Assembly: GCA_965554225.1 (NCBI GenBank)
Contig: CBEVZC010000176.1
Coordinates: forward strand, 1-5,613
From: BMS3ABIN04 sp965554225
GTDB lineage: Bacteria; Bacteroidota; Ignavibacteria; Ignavibacteriales; Melioribacteraceae
DNA length: 5,613 nt
Reading direction: 5' to 3'
In this document: one piece after another, positions 1-5,585 of the stretch
Layout: each line of letters starts with the position of its first letter
Numbering within the stretch: the first letter of the stretch is position 1
Notes under the pieces: model-generated
Databases searched by the model: none
What the model was told of the DNA's origin: nothing
The model's input: the letters and a program-made list of their open reading frames with translations, nothing else
Program-made: the position numbers and the translations under genes

Positions 1-42
1 TAATTTTATTATGTAAATAAATTTAAGAAATTCCGTTTCCAT
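1..42 (-). CDS. Possible 5' end of a further minus-strand gene (partial, runs off the window)
   Basis: An ATG at 42-40 opens a frame of 14 codons (METEFLKFIYIIKL) that stays open to the window edge. It has the same orientation as all other genes here and follows a non-coding gap. There is no good ribosome binding site at the right distance; the nearest purine-rich stretch, AGGATG, lies about 14 bases upstream. In DNA this AT-rich, a 14-codon open frame can easily arise by chance. No family is recognisable, and the call rests only on position and openness. Confidence 0.2.
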   Translation of the reverse strand, partial: METEFLKFIYIIKL

Positions 43-179
43 CTGAAGCTTTACATCCTAAACGTATAAGTATTTAAATTTTTTAGATTTAAAAATAAAT
101 TTATATAAGATAAAGATATAATTTTATTAATAAAAATTGAATTTGCAAGATATTTTTAAAATTGTTTAATTTTTAAATT
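43..179. other. Very AT-rich intergenic region
   Basis: This stretch follows the SPOR gene. It is almost entirely A and T from about 65 to 179 and has no credible coding frame. I see no GC-rich hairpin with a T-tract, so no clear terminator for the SPOR gene. A less AT-rich patch at 34-64 carries 5-base complementary arms (CGTTT at 34-38, AAACG at 60-64), too short to call a structure. The only other signal is the weak promoter-like pair listed separately. Confidence 0.6.
121..148 (-). promoter_or_regulatory. Weak sigma70-like promoter candidate for the gene at the left edge
   Basis: On the minus strand, TTGCAA (148-143, four of six matches to the -35 consensus) is followed after 16 bases by TAAAAT (126-121, five of six matches to the -10 consensus). 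Transcription would begin near 114, giving a leader of about 70 bases before the possible ATG at 42. The surrounding sequence is so AT-rich that such matches are expected by chance, and the promoter consensus of this organism is unknown. Confidence 0.18.
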
Positions 180-665
180 CTATTCAACTACAATAAATGC
201 ATTATTAAAAGAATTCTTAAGTTTCAATTTATTTCTCATTTTTTCTGCTTCAATTCTGTTTGTAAATGAATTTGTTCTAACAACAAATAGTTTTACTTTT
301 TCATTCCAGCTAATATTTAGCGGCAATCCTAATTTAAATTGGTTTGATTGAACAAATCTCTTTGCATTCTGTTCACTTGAGAAAGCCCCAAGCTGTACAG
401 CATATTGAATAGCTGAGGATACAGGTTCTTTTAGAACCGTCAACTTCTCTATGCTATCTTGTACTTCTTGATTTGCCTCTTCTACTACTGTTGATGACGA
501 ATAATTTGCAATAGTATCTATTTCAGATATATCATCAAAAACATATACTTTTTGCCAGCCGTTAACCGTATTTGTATTGTTGCCGTTGTTAATAGTTGTT
601 TGTTCAGAAGCTGAGCAAGAGGCTAAAACAATTCCTAATATAAGGGCTAACATAATTTTATTCAT
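180..665 (-). CDS. SPOR-domain lipoprotein (peptidoglycan-binding envelope protein)
   Basis: This is a 161-residue protein read from the ATG at 665. Residues 1-16 form a lipoprotein signal peptide, and the lipobox LASC puts the lipidated cysteine at residue 17. A low-complexity Asn/Thr/Ser and acidic linker follows (about 18-86). A C-terminal SPOR domain (about 88-160) begins with the typical YAVQLGAF motif, continues with a helix (SEQNAKRFVQ), and ends with the second repeat half (FVVRTNSFTNRIEAEKMRNKL). SPOR domains are known to bind peptidoglycan strands stripped of stem peptides, mainly at the division septum, so an outer-membrane-anchored wall-binding role is likely. An in-frame ATG at 722 would add 19 basic residues, but that extension is encoded by the terminator hairpin and would bury the signal peptide. 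The start at 665 is therefore preferred, with a weak AGAAAG site at 680-675. The stop is TAG. The exact role is unknown. Confidence 0.85.
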   Translation of the reverse strand: MNKIMLALILGIVLASCSASEQTTINNGNNTNTVNGWQKVYVFDDISEIDTIANYSSSTVVEEANQEVQDSIEKLTVLKEPVSSAIQYAVQLGAFSSEQNAKRFVQSNQFKLGLPLNISWNEKVKLFVVRTNSFTNRIEAEKMRNKLKLKNSFNNAFIVVE

Positions 666-680
666 AACTAAAAACTTTCT

Positions 681-718
681 ATAAAAACGAACCAAGCTTC
701 TTTTAAAGAAGCTTGGTT
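681..718 (-). terminator. Intrinsic terminator at the end of the four-gene operon
   Basis: Positions 690-703 and 705-718 are perfect 14-base complementary arms around a single central base, so in practice a stem of about 12-13 bp with a 3-5 base loop. On the minus strand the stem is followed by CG and five T residues (687-683), the classic layout of a Rho-independent terminator. It starts 41 bases after the hydrolase stop codon at 760 and has the right orientation to end that transcript. It also lies just 15 bases before the SPOR lipoprotein start, so it may also act as a leader hairpin or attenuator for that gene. The T-tract is on the minus-strand side only, so termination of plus-strand transcripts is not indicated. 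Confidence 0.88.
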
Positions 719-728
719 TCATATAAAC

Positions 729-755
729 ATTTTACAAACAATATGTTTAACTCAA
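729..755 (-). promoter_or_regulatory. Weak promoter candidate upstream of the terminator hairpin, possibly for the SPOR gene
   Basis: On the minus strand, TTGAGT (755-750, four of six to the -35 consensus) and TAAAAT (734-729, five of six to the -10 consensus) are 15 bases apart, slightly shorter than ideal. Between the terminator and the SPOR start there are only 15 bases, too few for a promoter, so any dedicated promoter must lie upstream of the hairpin, as here. A transcript from it would start near 722 and carry the hairpin in its leader. Complementary arms TAAACAT (724-730) and ATGTTTA (743-749) overlap the site. The match is modest and the region AT-rich. Confidence 0.2.
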
Positions 756-759
756 TCTA

Positions 760-2169
760 CTAATATAAAACATTGTCAAAAACATGACTATCAACTTGAG
801 GGATTCCGTATTTGTTAATTGTAGCCTTTTTCCCTGCTAATGTAATAGTTCCCGGAATAGTAGCTACATGTATTAACGGAATATTTGCTAAAAAGTTAGA
901 ATTGATAATATTAATAAATTGGTTAGCAATAATTGCATATCCTTGACTTGTAGGATGAATGCCGTCTAATCCAAACGTTCCACCGTTTACGTATTCTGTA
1001 GTATACTTATTTCCATCAACTGAAGTATATCCGCTTGCAGCAACTCCATCAAAAAATGCGTTAATATCAACAAGAGCAAATCCTTTTGTTGTATCTGCAA
1101 TAGTTTTGATAGTATTATTAAAACTAGCTGTAACAGATTTAACTTCCGCAAGTTCGGCAGGATCAAGAACAAATTGAGTTGGGAAAGGATTTTCGGGAGT
1201 TAAACCGAACGGGAATTGCGTGTTTACCGTTGCTGGAGGAGTTATACCATTATCTGTATAATATTTCCCACTTGTATCACCAAGATAGTTAGTTGCATCG
1301 CTAGCTGTTAAAGTGACTAATACTTTGTGTGTAAATAAGTCAGTTGGAGTTGCTAGACCAATAAAAGGAGCAACGCTTAGCTGATAGACTAATCCTTTAA
1401 CTGCCGGGTTAAGTTTTGCTATGTCTTGTAAGGCTAAACCAACGCCGGGTCCGACGGTTGTAAAAAACGGCACTGAGCTGACATCAGGAATATTTGCCAC
1501 TATGACTTTTGCACCTGTCTGTGCAATTGCTCCGGCTAATTGAGTATAAAGTGCATTAAAAATTGCAGTTGGAGTATGTGGTAAAACACCTCCACTTGTA
1601 GCATAACCTAAAATATCATTGTTCCCTATCCAGAGCGTCATAAATGTAGGTTTTAAAGATAATGCTTGCTGCAAGGCCGTCCCTTTTCCTCGTAAAATTA
1701 AATCAAAGAATACATTATCCCCGGAAATGCTGGAAGCAGCATCGGTTGCTTGAAGAATGTCAGGTAGTAACGCTCCCGGAATTCCCAAATTGTTGTATGC
1801 TTTTGGGTATGTCAATTCTTTAGGGCTTCCTAATTGTGAGTTCATTGTTAATTCAAACGGTTCAATCGATTTCACTTCCATTCGTCCGTCGTGCGATACA
1901 CCAGGTTCGGACATTATAGGTTGTTCATAATGAACACCAACTTGCTTGGCAATTAAATTGCCGAAGGAATTTAATTGTGAACTCTCGTAAAGCGCACCGT
2001 TTTGGTAACCGGCTGTTAAACTATTGCCTACACTTACAAATGTAGTAAAGTTTGCATTTCCGGTGCTGGGAGCTTCAGGTGCAGTTAAATCGCTTCTATC
2101 CTCGCAACCCAATAATGCCAGAGCTAAGCTCAAAATAGCTAAAACTAATATTTTATTTATTTTCTTCAT
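760..2169 (-). CDS. SGNH/GDSL-family lipolytic hydrolase, lipoprotein
   Basis: This is a 469-residue protein that probably cleaves ester bonds of lipids or acylated carbohydrates outside the cytoplasm. A type II signal peptide ends in the lipobox LLGC, with the lipidated cysteine at residue 22. The four SGNH blocks are visible in order: block I with Ser50 in VGNSLTAG (GNSL in place of GDSL), block II with the oxyanion glycine around Gly129 (NNLGIPGA), block III with Asn184 in WIGNNDILG, and block V with Asp402 and His405 in LDGIHPTSQGYA. All catalytic residues are present, so activity is expected. At 469 residues it is about twice the length of a minimal SGNH domain. The extra sequence lies between blocks I and II, between III and V (about 221 residues from Asn184 to His405), and in a C-terminal tail of some 50 residues. 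The ATG at 2169 has a strong AGGAGG site. The gene starts 18 bases after the FadL gene, which fits joint work on lipid substrates. The substrate cannot be deduced. Confidence 0.9.
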   Translation of the reverse strand: MKKINKILVLAILSLALALLGCEDRSDLTAPEAPSTGNANFTTFVSVGNSLTAGYQNGALYESSQLNSFGNLIAKQVGVHYEQPIMSEPGVSHDGRMEVKSIEPFELTMNSQLGSPKELTYPKAYNNLGIPGALLPDILQATDAASSISGDNVFFDLILRGKGTALQQALSLKPTFMTLWIGNNDILGYATSGGVLPHTPTAIFNALYTQLAGAIAQTGAKVIVANIPDVSSVPFFTTVGPGVGLALQDIAKLNPAVKGLVYQLSVAPFIGLATPTDLFTHKVLVTLTASDATNYLGDTSGKYYTDNGITPPATVNTQFPFGLTPENPFPTQFVLDPAELAEVKSVTASFNNTIKTIADTTKGFALVDINAFFDGVAASGYTSVDGNKYTTEYVNGGTFGLDGIHPTSQGYAIIANQFINIINSNFLANIPLIHVATIPGTITLAGKKATINKYGIPQVDSHVFDNVLY

Positions 2170-2180
2170 TTGATAAGTTC

Positions 2181-2186
2181 CCTCCT
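2181..2186 (-). promoter_or_regulatory. Strong Shine-Dalgarno site of the SGNH hydrolase gene
   Basis: The minus strand reads AGGAGG directly after the FadL stop codon (2190-2188), with 11 bases between it and the ATG at 2169. This fixes the hydrolase start. It suggests that the gene recruits its own ribosomes although it sits in an operon. Confidence 0.85.
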
Positions 2187-2187
2187 A

Positions 2188-3450
2188 TTAAAAATTATAT
2201 GAAAAATCTGCAGCAATAAGATGAGCAGATGATGTATAAACACCATTGAAAGGAACAAAACTTCCTTCAATACCACTATAGCTTTCTAAAGAATTAGTAA
2301 CAGTTCGTTCGTCAAATCTTAAGAACAAGTACGCAAGGTCAATAGAAAGATTATCAGACAAATGGATACCAACACCGGCATTAAAGCCTATTCTATTTGC
2401 GTCCGGCAATGTCGGGTCTAATCTCCAATCATCAATAGGATTAACATCATAAAAAATACCGCCTCTAAGTGTTAAAAGATCTGACATTACATACTCAGTT
2501 CCCAACCTTGTAATATAACCATCATTGTAATTTCTTTCCGAACTTGATACTAATGGTTTGCCTGTTTCGGAATCAATAAAATCATTAAAAGTTACTTGTA
2601 ATTTATCGTAACTACTCCAACCTACATACTGAAAATCAGCAGTAATCAAGAAATTTTCGCTGGGTTTAATTGCAATTCCAACAGTTAAGTTATCGGGAGG
2701 CGTTAATGGCGCGGATATTTTCCCCGTTGGTAACAAACCTTTAAATTGACTTGGCGCTGTAGCAGTAGCATCGCCGGTAAATTTGAAATTAACTCGGCTT
2801 CTGTAAGAAACACCTAATGAAAAGTTATTGGTCGGTTTAAATAACATACCAAATGTCCAACCGGCACCAGTCCCATCTCCAGATAAGTCAACAAGAGCAT
2901 TTCCATTAAATGGACTCAAGTTTTGATCTCTTGTTATCGTTACATCACCATAAGCAAATGTATAGCCAAATGCTAAAGATAGTTTAGGAGAAACCTCATA
3001 CGCAGCAACTGCAGTTGCATAAAACGTAGTAATTTTAGTTTCAATTGCCATATATTTACCAACCCAGTCGGAGGGCCATCTTGTTCCTAAACCGTAGGGG
3101 TTATATACACCGACACCAATATGAAACTTTTCTGTGAGTTGATGAGTGATGTAAAAATTAATCGGGTTAAAATATTGATTATCTAAATTGTACTCTGCTA
3201 TTGAAGGGCTAGGACCTCTAAAAGAGGATTTTGGAACTATTAAAGTAGCTCCACCCATAAAATGAGTCCCGGTTAATTGAGTTATACCGGCCGGATTAAA
3301 ATAAATTGCAGATGGGTCGTTTGCCAGCCCTGCAAAGGCTCCACCTAATGCCATGGCTTTTGCGCCATGCTCATTGATTTGGAAACCGCTTGCAAAAATC
3401 ATTGAAGATGTAAGCAAAGCAGCCGTTAAAATAGAAAGTATTTTCTTCAA
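2188..3450 (-). CDS. FadL/OmpP1/TodX-family outer-membrane transport protein
   Basis: This 420-residue protein is a predicted 14-strand outer-membrane beta-barrel for uptake of long-chain fatty acids or other hydrophobic compounds. A Sec signal peptide (about 1-20, MKKILSILTAALL then IFA) is probably cleaved before SGFQINEHG. That matches the mature N-terminus of FadL proteins, whose hatch begins with a GFQLNE-like motif. The family's NPA motif is at 52-54 in FNPAGI. Alternating hydrophobic/aromatic strands fill the rest, and the chain ends in SYNF, the C-terminal phenylalanine typical of BAM substrates. Its length is close to E. coli FadL. The start is TTG at 3450, supported by AAGGAGG seven bases upstream and by the signal peptide; the ATG at 3455 is out of frame and reaches a stop after one more codon. 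It lies 31 bases after the carrier protein gene and 18 bases before the hydrolase gene. The exact substrate (fatty acid, aromatic or other) is not visible. Confidence 0.93.
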   Translation of the reverse strand: MKKILSILTAALLTSSMIFASGFQINEHGAKAMALGGAFAGLANDPSAIYFNPAGITQLTGTHFMGGATLIVPKSSFRGPSPSIAEYNLDNQYFNPINFYITHQLTEKFHIGVGVYNPYGLGTRWPSDWVGKYMAIETKITTFYATAVAAYEVSPKLSLAFGYTFAYGDVTITRDQNLSPFNGNALVDLSGDGTGAGWTFGMLFKPTNNFSLGVSYRSRVNFKFTGDATATAPSQFKGLLPTGKISAPLTPPDNLTVGIAIKPSENFLITADFQYVGWSSYDKLQVTFNDFIDSETGKPLVSSSERNYNDGYITRLGTEYVMSDLLTLRGGIFYDVNPIDDWRLDPTLPDANRIGFNAGVGIHLSDNLSIDLAYLFLRFDERTVTNSLESYSGIEGSFVPFNGVYTSSAHLIAADFSYNF

Positions 3451-3457
3451 AACATAT

Positions 3458-3464
3458 CCTCCTT
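3458..3464 (-). promoter_or_regulatory. Shine-Dalgarno site that decides the TTG start of the FadL gene
   Basis: The minus strand reads AAGGAGG, with seven bases between it and the TTG at 3450, which is ideal spacing. The intervening ATG (3455-3453) is only two bases from the site and encodes just Met-Phe before TGA, so it cannot be the start of the porin. Confidence 0.85.
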
Positions 3465-3481
3465 GTTTTTTATGAAATGAT

Positions 3482-3979
3482 TTATTTTATTGTTAGTATT
3501 TTAACGCCTTTCTCTATTGAAGTACCCTCTTTTGAGTGGATATCTTTTATTATTCCGCTTGAAGTTGCTTTAATTTCATTTTCCATTTTCATAGCTTCAA
3601 GTACGGCAACGGTTTCACCTTCGTTTACTTTTTCGCCGAGTTTTTTATTTATTTTTAAAAGTAAACCAGGCATAGGAGCCAGAATTTCTTTAACATTATT
3701 ATTGTTCTTCTGTTTAATTAAAAACTCGTTTGCTTTTTCTTGAAGTTTTGTCCTCACAATAGTTTTGTATTGGCGACCATTAAGTAAAAAAATATATGTC
3801 CCATTTCCCTTTTTAATAAAAGGTATTTTATAAAACCTATAATTTATATTTAATATAATTAAATTTTTTTTAAAATTTACTGTAGGAATTTCATTTATTT
3901 TCCCATCAATTAAAATATGATTAGAATTTAATCTTATATTTTTCTTCGAGTTATCAATCGATACAAAATATTCACTCAT
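3482..3979 (-). CDS. Biotin carboxyl carrier protein of an acyl-CoA carboxylase (BCCP, with probable linker domain)
   Basis: This 165-residue cytoplasmic protein carries the biotin that shuttles CO2 from the biotin carboxylase to a carboxyltransferase. The C-terminal biotinyl domain (about 97-165) is unmistakable: APMPGLLLKI, then GEKVNEGETVAVLEAMKMENEI with the biotinylated lysine at 131 in the AMKM motif. It lies 34 residues from the end, as is usual. Residues 1-85 are predicted as short beta strands, and an Asn/Lys-rich hinge follows (about 89-98). The N-terminal part lacks the order of a housekeeping AccB and could be the beta-barrel of the BT linker found in propionyl- and methylcrotonyl-CoA carboxylase alpha chains (inference). 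The gene overlaps the biotin carboxylase gene by 8 bases (ATGAGTGA), which suggests translational coupling, and has no clear ribosome site of its own. It is more AT-rich than the porin and hydrolase genes. Decarboxylase or pyruvate carboxylase carriers look similar, so the substrate is uncertain. Confidence 0.88.
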   Translation of the reverse strand: MSEYFVSIDNSKKNIRLNSNHILIDGKINEIPTVNFKKNLIILNINYRFYKIPFIKKGNGTYIFLLNGRQYKTIVRTKLQEKANEFLIKQKNNNNVKEILAPMPGLLLKINKKLGEKVNEGETVAVLEAMKMENEIKATSSGIIKDIHSKEGTSIEKGVKILTIK

Positions 3980-5468
3980 ATTTTAAATCTTCCCACTTAT
4001 TTTTTCCGTCTGAGTTTATTTTAAGATTAGACAATGAATTATCCTTCTCTTTTAGTAATGTGCCGGCAAATAATATAATTTTATGTTCATCTTTAATTTG
4101 TTCAGAAATATCGGTTTCAATTAAAGAAGGAATAAAATTATCTTCTAAAAAGTTAATAGTAAAACTACCATCTATAAATTTAGGTTGGATAAAAATCCAA
4201 TTAAACAATTCTATGTTAGTTATTACCCCTAAAATTTGGTATTCGTTTAAAACACGTTTCATTCTGCTTATTGCTTCTTTTCTAGTTTGTCCCCATGTAA
4301 TAATTTTAGATAATAAGGGATCATAATAAATAGGAACTTCAGTTTCTTGAGTTATTCCGGTATCTAAACGCACACCGGGTCCGGTTGGTTGAGAAATATA
4401 TTCTATCTTTCCCGTCGATGGTGCAAAATTATTGTAAATATCCTCAGCATATATTCTGCATTCCAAAGCATGTCCTCGCTTGGAAATATCAGATTGTTTT
4501 AAGGAAAGTTTTTCTCCCGCTGCAATTTTTATTTGTTCTTTAACCAAATCAACCCCCGTCACCAGTTCTGTTACCGGATGTTCAACTTGTAGTCGGGTAT
4601 TCATTTCCAAGAAATAGAAACTAAAATCACTATCCATTAAGAACTCTATAGTTCCTGCATTATGATAGTTGCAAGCTTTTGCAGCATTTATTGCCGCTGT
4701 AGTAATTTTGTCTCTTATTTCTTCATTTATAAAAATCGAAGGAGATTCTTCCAAAACTTTTTGGTGTCTTCTCTGGATTGAACAATCTCTTTCAAATAAA
4801 TGGACATAATTTCCAAACTTATCGCCTAAAATTTGAACTTCTATATGTTTAGGGTTTTCGATAAACTTTTCAATATAGATATCTGCATTCCCAAAGGCTT
4901 TAGCAGCTTCATTTTGCGCTCTTTCCATAGAAGAAATTAATTCGTTTTCTGACGTAACTAATCTCATCCCTTTCCCGCCGCCTCCGGCAGAAGCTTTTAG
5001 CATTATCGGTAAACCGATTTCTTTTGCTATCGATAAAGCTTCATCACTAGTTTTTACCGAACTTGTTGTTCCTGGAACTATAGGGACATTGTTATTATAC
5101 ATTAAACTTCGGGCTTCGGTTTTACTACCCATAAGTTTTACAGAATCTGAAGAAGGTCCAATAAAAGTAAGGCCTGCATTTTCAACAAGCTCAATAAACT
5201 CGGCATTTTCAGATAAAAAACCATATCCGGGATGAATTGCATCTGCGCCAATATTCTTTGCAATAGCTAATATTTTTGGAATATTAAGATAAGATTCCGA
5301 TGCTGTGGGAGGACCCAATAAATATGCTTCATCAGCAAGGGTTACATGTAACGCCTCGGAATCAGCTTCTGAGTAGACTGCAGCTGAAGTTATACCCATT
5401 TCTTTACATGCTGCAATAACTCGTACGGCTATTTCGCCTCTGTTAGCAATAAGAATTTTATTAAACAT
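3972..5468 (-). CDS. Biotin carboxylase subunit of an acyl-CoA carboxylase (AccC/PccA-type)
   Basis: This 498-residue cytoplasmic enzyme uses ATP and bicarbonate to carboxylate biotin on the carrier protein. The N-terminal domain opens with FNKILIANRGEIAVRV and contains HPGYGFLSEN (79-88). The ATP-grasp domain has Lys116 (GSK), Lys158 (MLKA) and the glycine-rich loop AGGGGKGM (161-168). It also has the RRHQKVLEESP segment (233-243), Glu275, and LEMNTRLQVEHPVTE (287-301) carrying Glu288, Asn290, Arg292 and Glu296. Arg338 in ECRIYAED completes the site. All key residues known from E. coli AccC are present, so the enzyme should be active. It is about 50 residues longer than E. coli AccC (449). 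The extra tail (about 449-498) looks helical and ends in KWEDLKYE, reminiscent of the tryptophan motif at the start of the BT domain in PCC/MCC alpha chains. The ATG at 5468 matches the family start but has no visible Shine-Dalgarno site. It is the first gene of the operon in this window. Acetyl-CoA versus propionyl-CoA use cannot be settled without the carboxyltransferase. Confidence 0.93.
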   Translation of the reverse strand: MFNKILIANRGEIAVRVIAACKEMGITSAAVYSEADSEALHVTLADEAYLLGPPTASESYLNIPKILAIAKNIGADAIHPGYGFLSENAEFIELVENAGLTFIGPSSDSVKLMGSKTEARSLMYNNNVPIVPGTTSSVKTSDEALSIAKEIGLPIMLKASAGGGGKGMRLVTSENELISSMERAQNEAAKAFGNADIYIEKFIENPKHIEVQILGDKFGNYVHLFERDCSIQRRHQKVLEESPSIFINEEIRDKITTAAINAAKACNYHNAGTIEFLMDSDFSFYFLEMNTRLQVEHPVTELVTGVDLVKEQIKIAAGEKLSLKQSDISKRGHALECRIYAEDIYNNFAPSTGKIEYISQPTGPGVRLDTGITQETEVPIYYDPLLSKIITWGQTRKEAISRMKRVLNEYQILGVITNIELFNWIFIQPKFIDGSFTINFLEDNFIPSLIETDISEQIKDEHKIILFAGTLLKEKDNSLSNLKINSDGKNKWEDLKYE

Positions 5469-5485
5469 TTTATAAGAATATAAGT

Positions 5486-5499
5486 AGAATTTGAATTCT
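5486..5499. repeat. Small palindrome in the leader of the biotin carboxylase gene
   Basis: AGAATT (5486-5491) and AATTCT (5494-5499) are perfect 6-base arms around two central bases, located 18-31 bases upstream of the ATG and just downstream of the candidate -10 element. Its place near the predicted transcription start would suit a repressor operator, but it is short and AT-rich and may be chance. Confidence 0.3.
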
Positions 5500-5506
5500 T
5501 ACTCTT

Positions 5507-5534
5507 AATTTATGAAAGATGAATGATTATTCAA
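5507..5534 (-). promoter_or_regulatory. Candidate sigma70-like promoter of the carboxylase-FadL-hydrolase operon
   Basis: On the minus strand, TTGAAT (5534-5529, four of six to the -35 consensus) and TAAATT (5512-5507, four of six to the -10 consensus) are 16 bases apart. Transcription would start near 5500 and leave a leader of about 30 bases. The location is sensible for the first gene in view, but both boxes are imperfect. If a carboxyltransferase gene lies upstream on the same strand, the true promoter may be outside the window. Confidence 0.3.
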
Positions 5535-5556
5535 AATTTATGAGATGATTGTTTTA

Positions 5557-5585
5557 TGTCGCAGATTCAACCCCCAAGTGCGACA
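5557..5585. repeat. Seven-base inverted repeat with a C-rich loop, upstream of the operon
   Basis: TGTCGCA (5557-5563) and TGCGACA (5579-5585) are perfectly complementary arms around a 15-base loop that contains CCCCC (5571-5575). The element is clearly more GC-rich than the DNA around it. Neither side is followed by a T-tract, so it is not an ordinary intrinsic terminator. It could be an operator, an RNA hairpin, or the edge of a repeated or mobile element; the sequence alone does not say which. Confidence 0.5.

Noticed and set aside
666..722. N-terminal extension of the SPOR protein from the ATG at 722.
   Set aside because: The added 19 codons coincide with a perfect terminator hairpin and its T-tract, and they would hide a good lipoprotein signal peptide that starts at 665.
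959..1177. Open frames on both strands inside the C-terminal third of the hydrolase gene (plus strand 959-1177, minus strand 987-1172).
   Set aside because: Both lie wholly inside a well-supported gene in other frames and show no recognisable domain or start signal.
3477..3743. Plus-strand open frame of 88 codons with a hydrophobic product.
   Set aside because: It is the antisense of the biotinyl domain, whose family motifs are unmistakable. It has no ribosome site and its low-complexity composition is typical of a shadow frame.
3972..3990. A slippery heptamer T-TTA-AAA just before the end of the biotin carboxylase gene, suggesting programmed frameshifting into the carrier protein gene.
   Set aside because: The heptamer supports a -1 shift, but the carrier gene lies in the +1 frame. 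After a -1 shift the ribosome would meet TGA almost at once. The carrier frame also has a stop (TAA) two codons before its ATG, so the two are separate overlapping genes.
4060..4326. Plus-strand open frame of 88 codons opposite the end of the biotin carboxylase gene.
   Set aside because: It is antisense to conserved carboxylase sequence, with no initiation signal and no recognisable motif.
5557..5585. The inverted repeat as an intrinsic terminator of a neighbouring gene.
   Set aside because: Neither strand has a T-tract after the stem, and the 15-base loop is large for a terminator.
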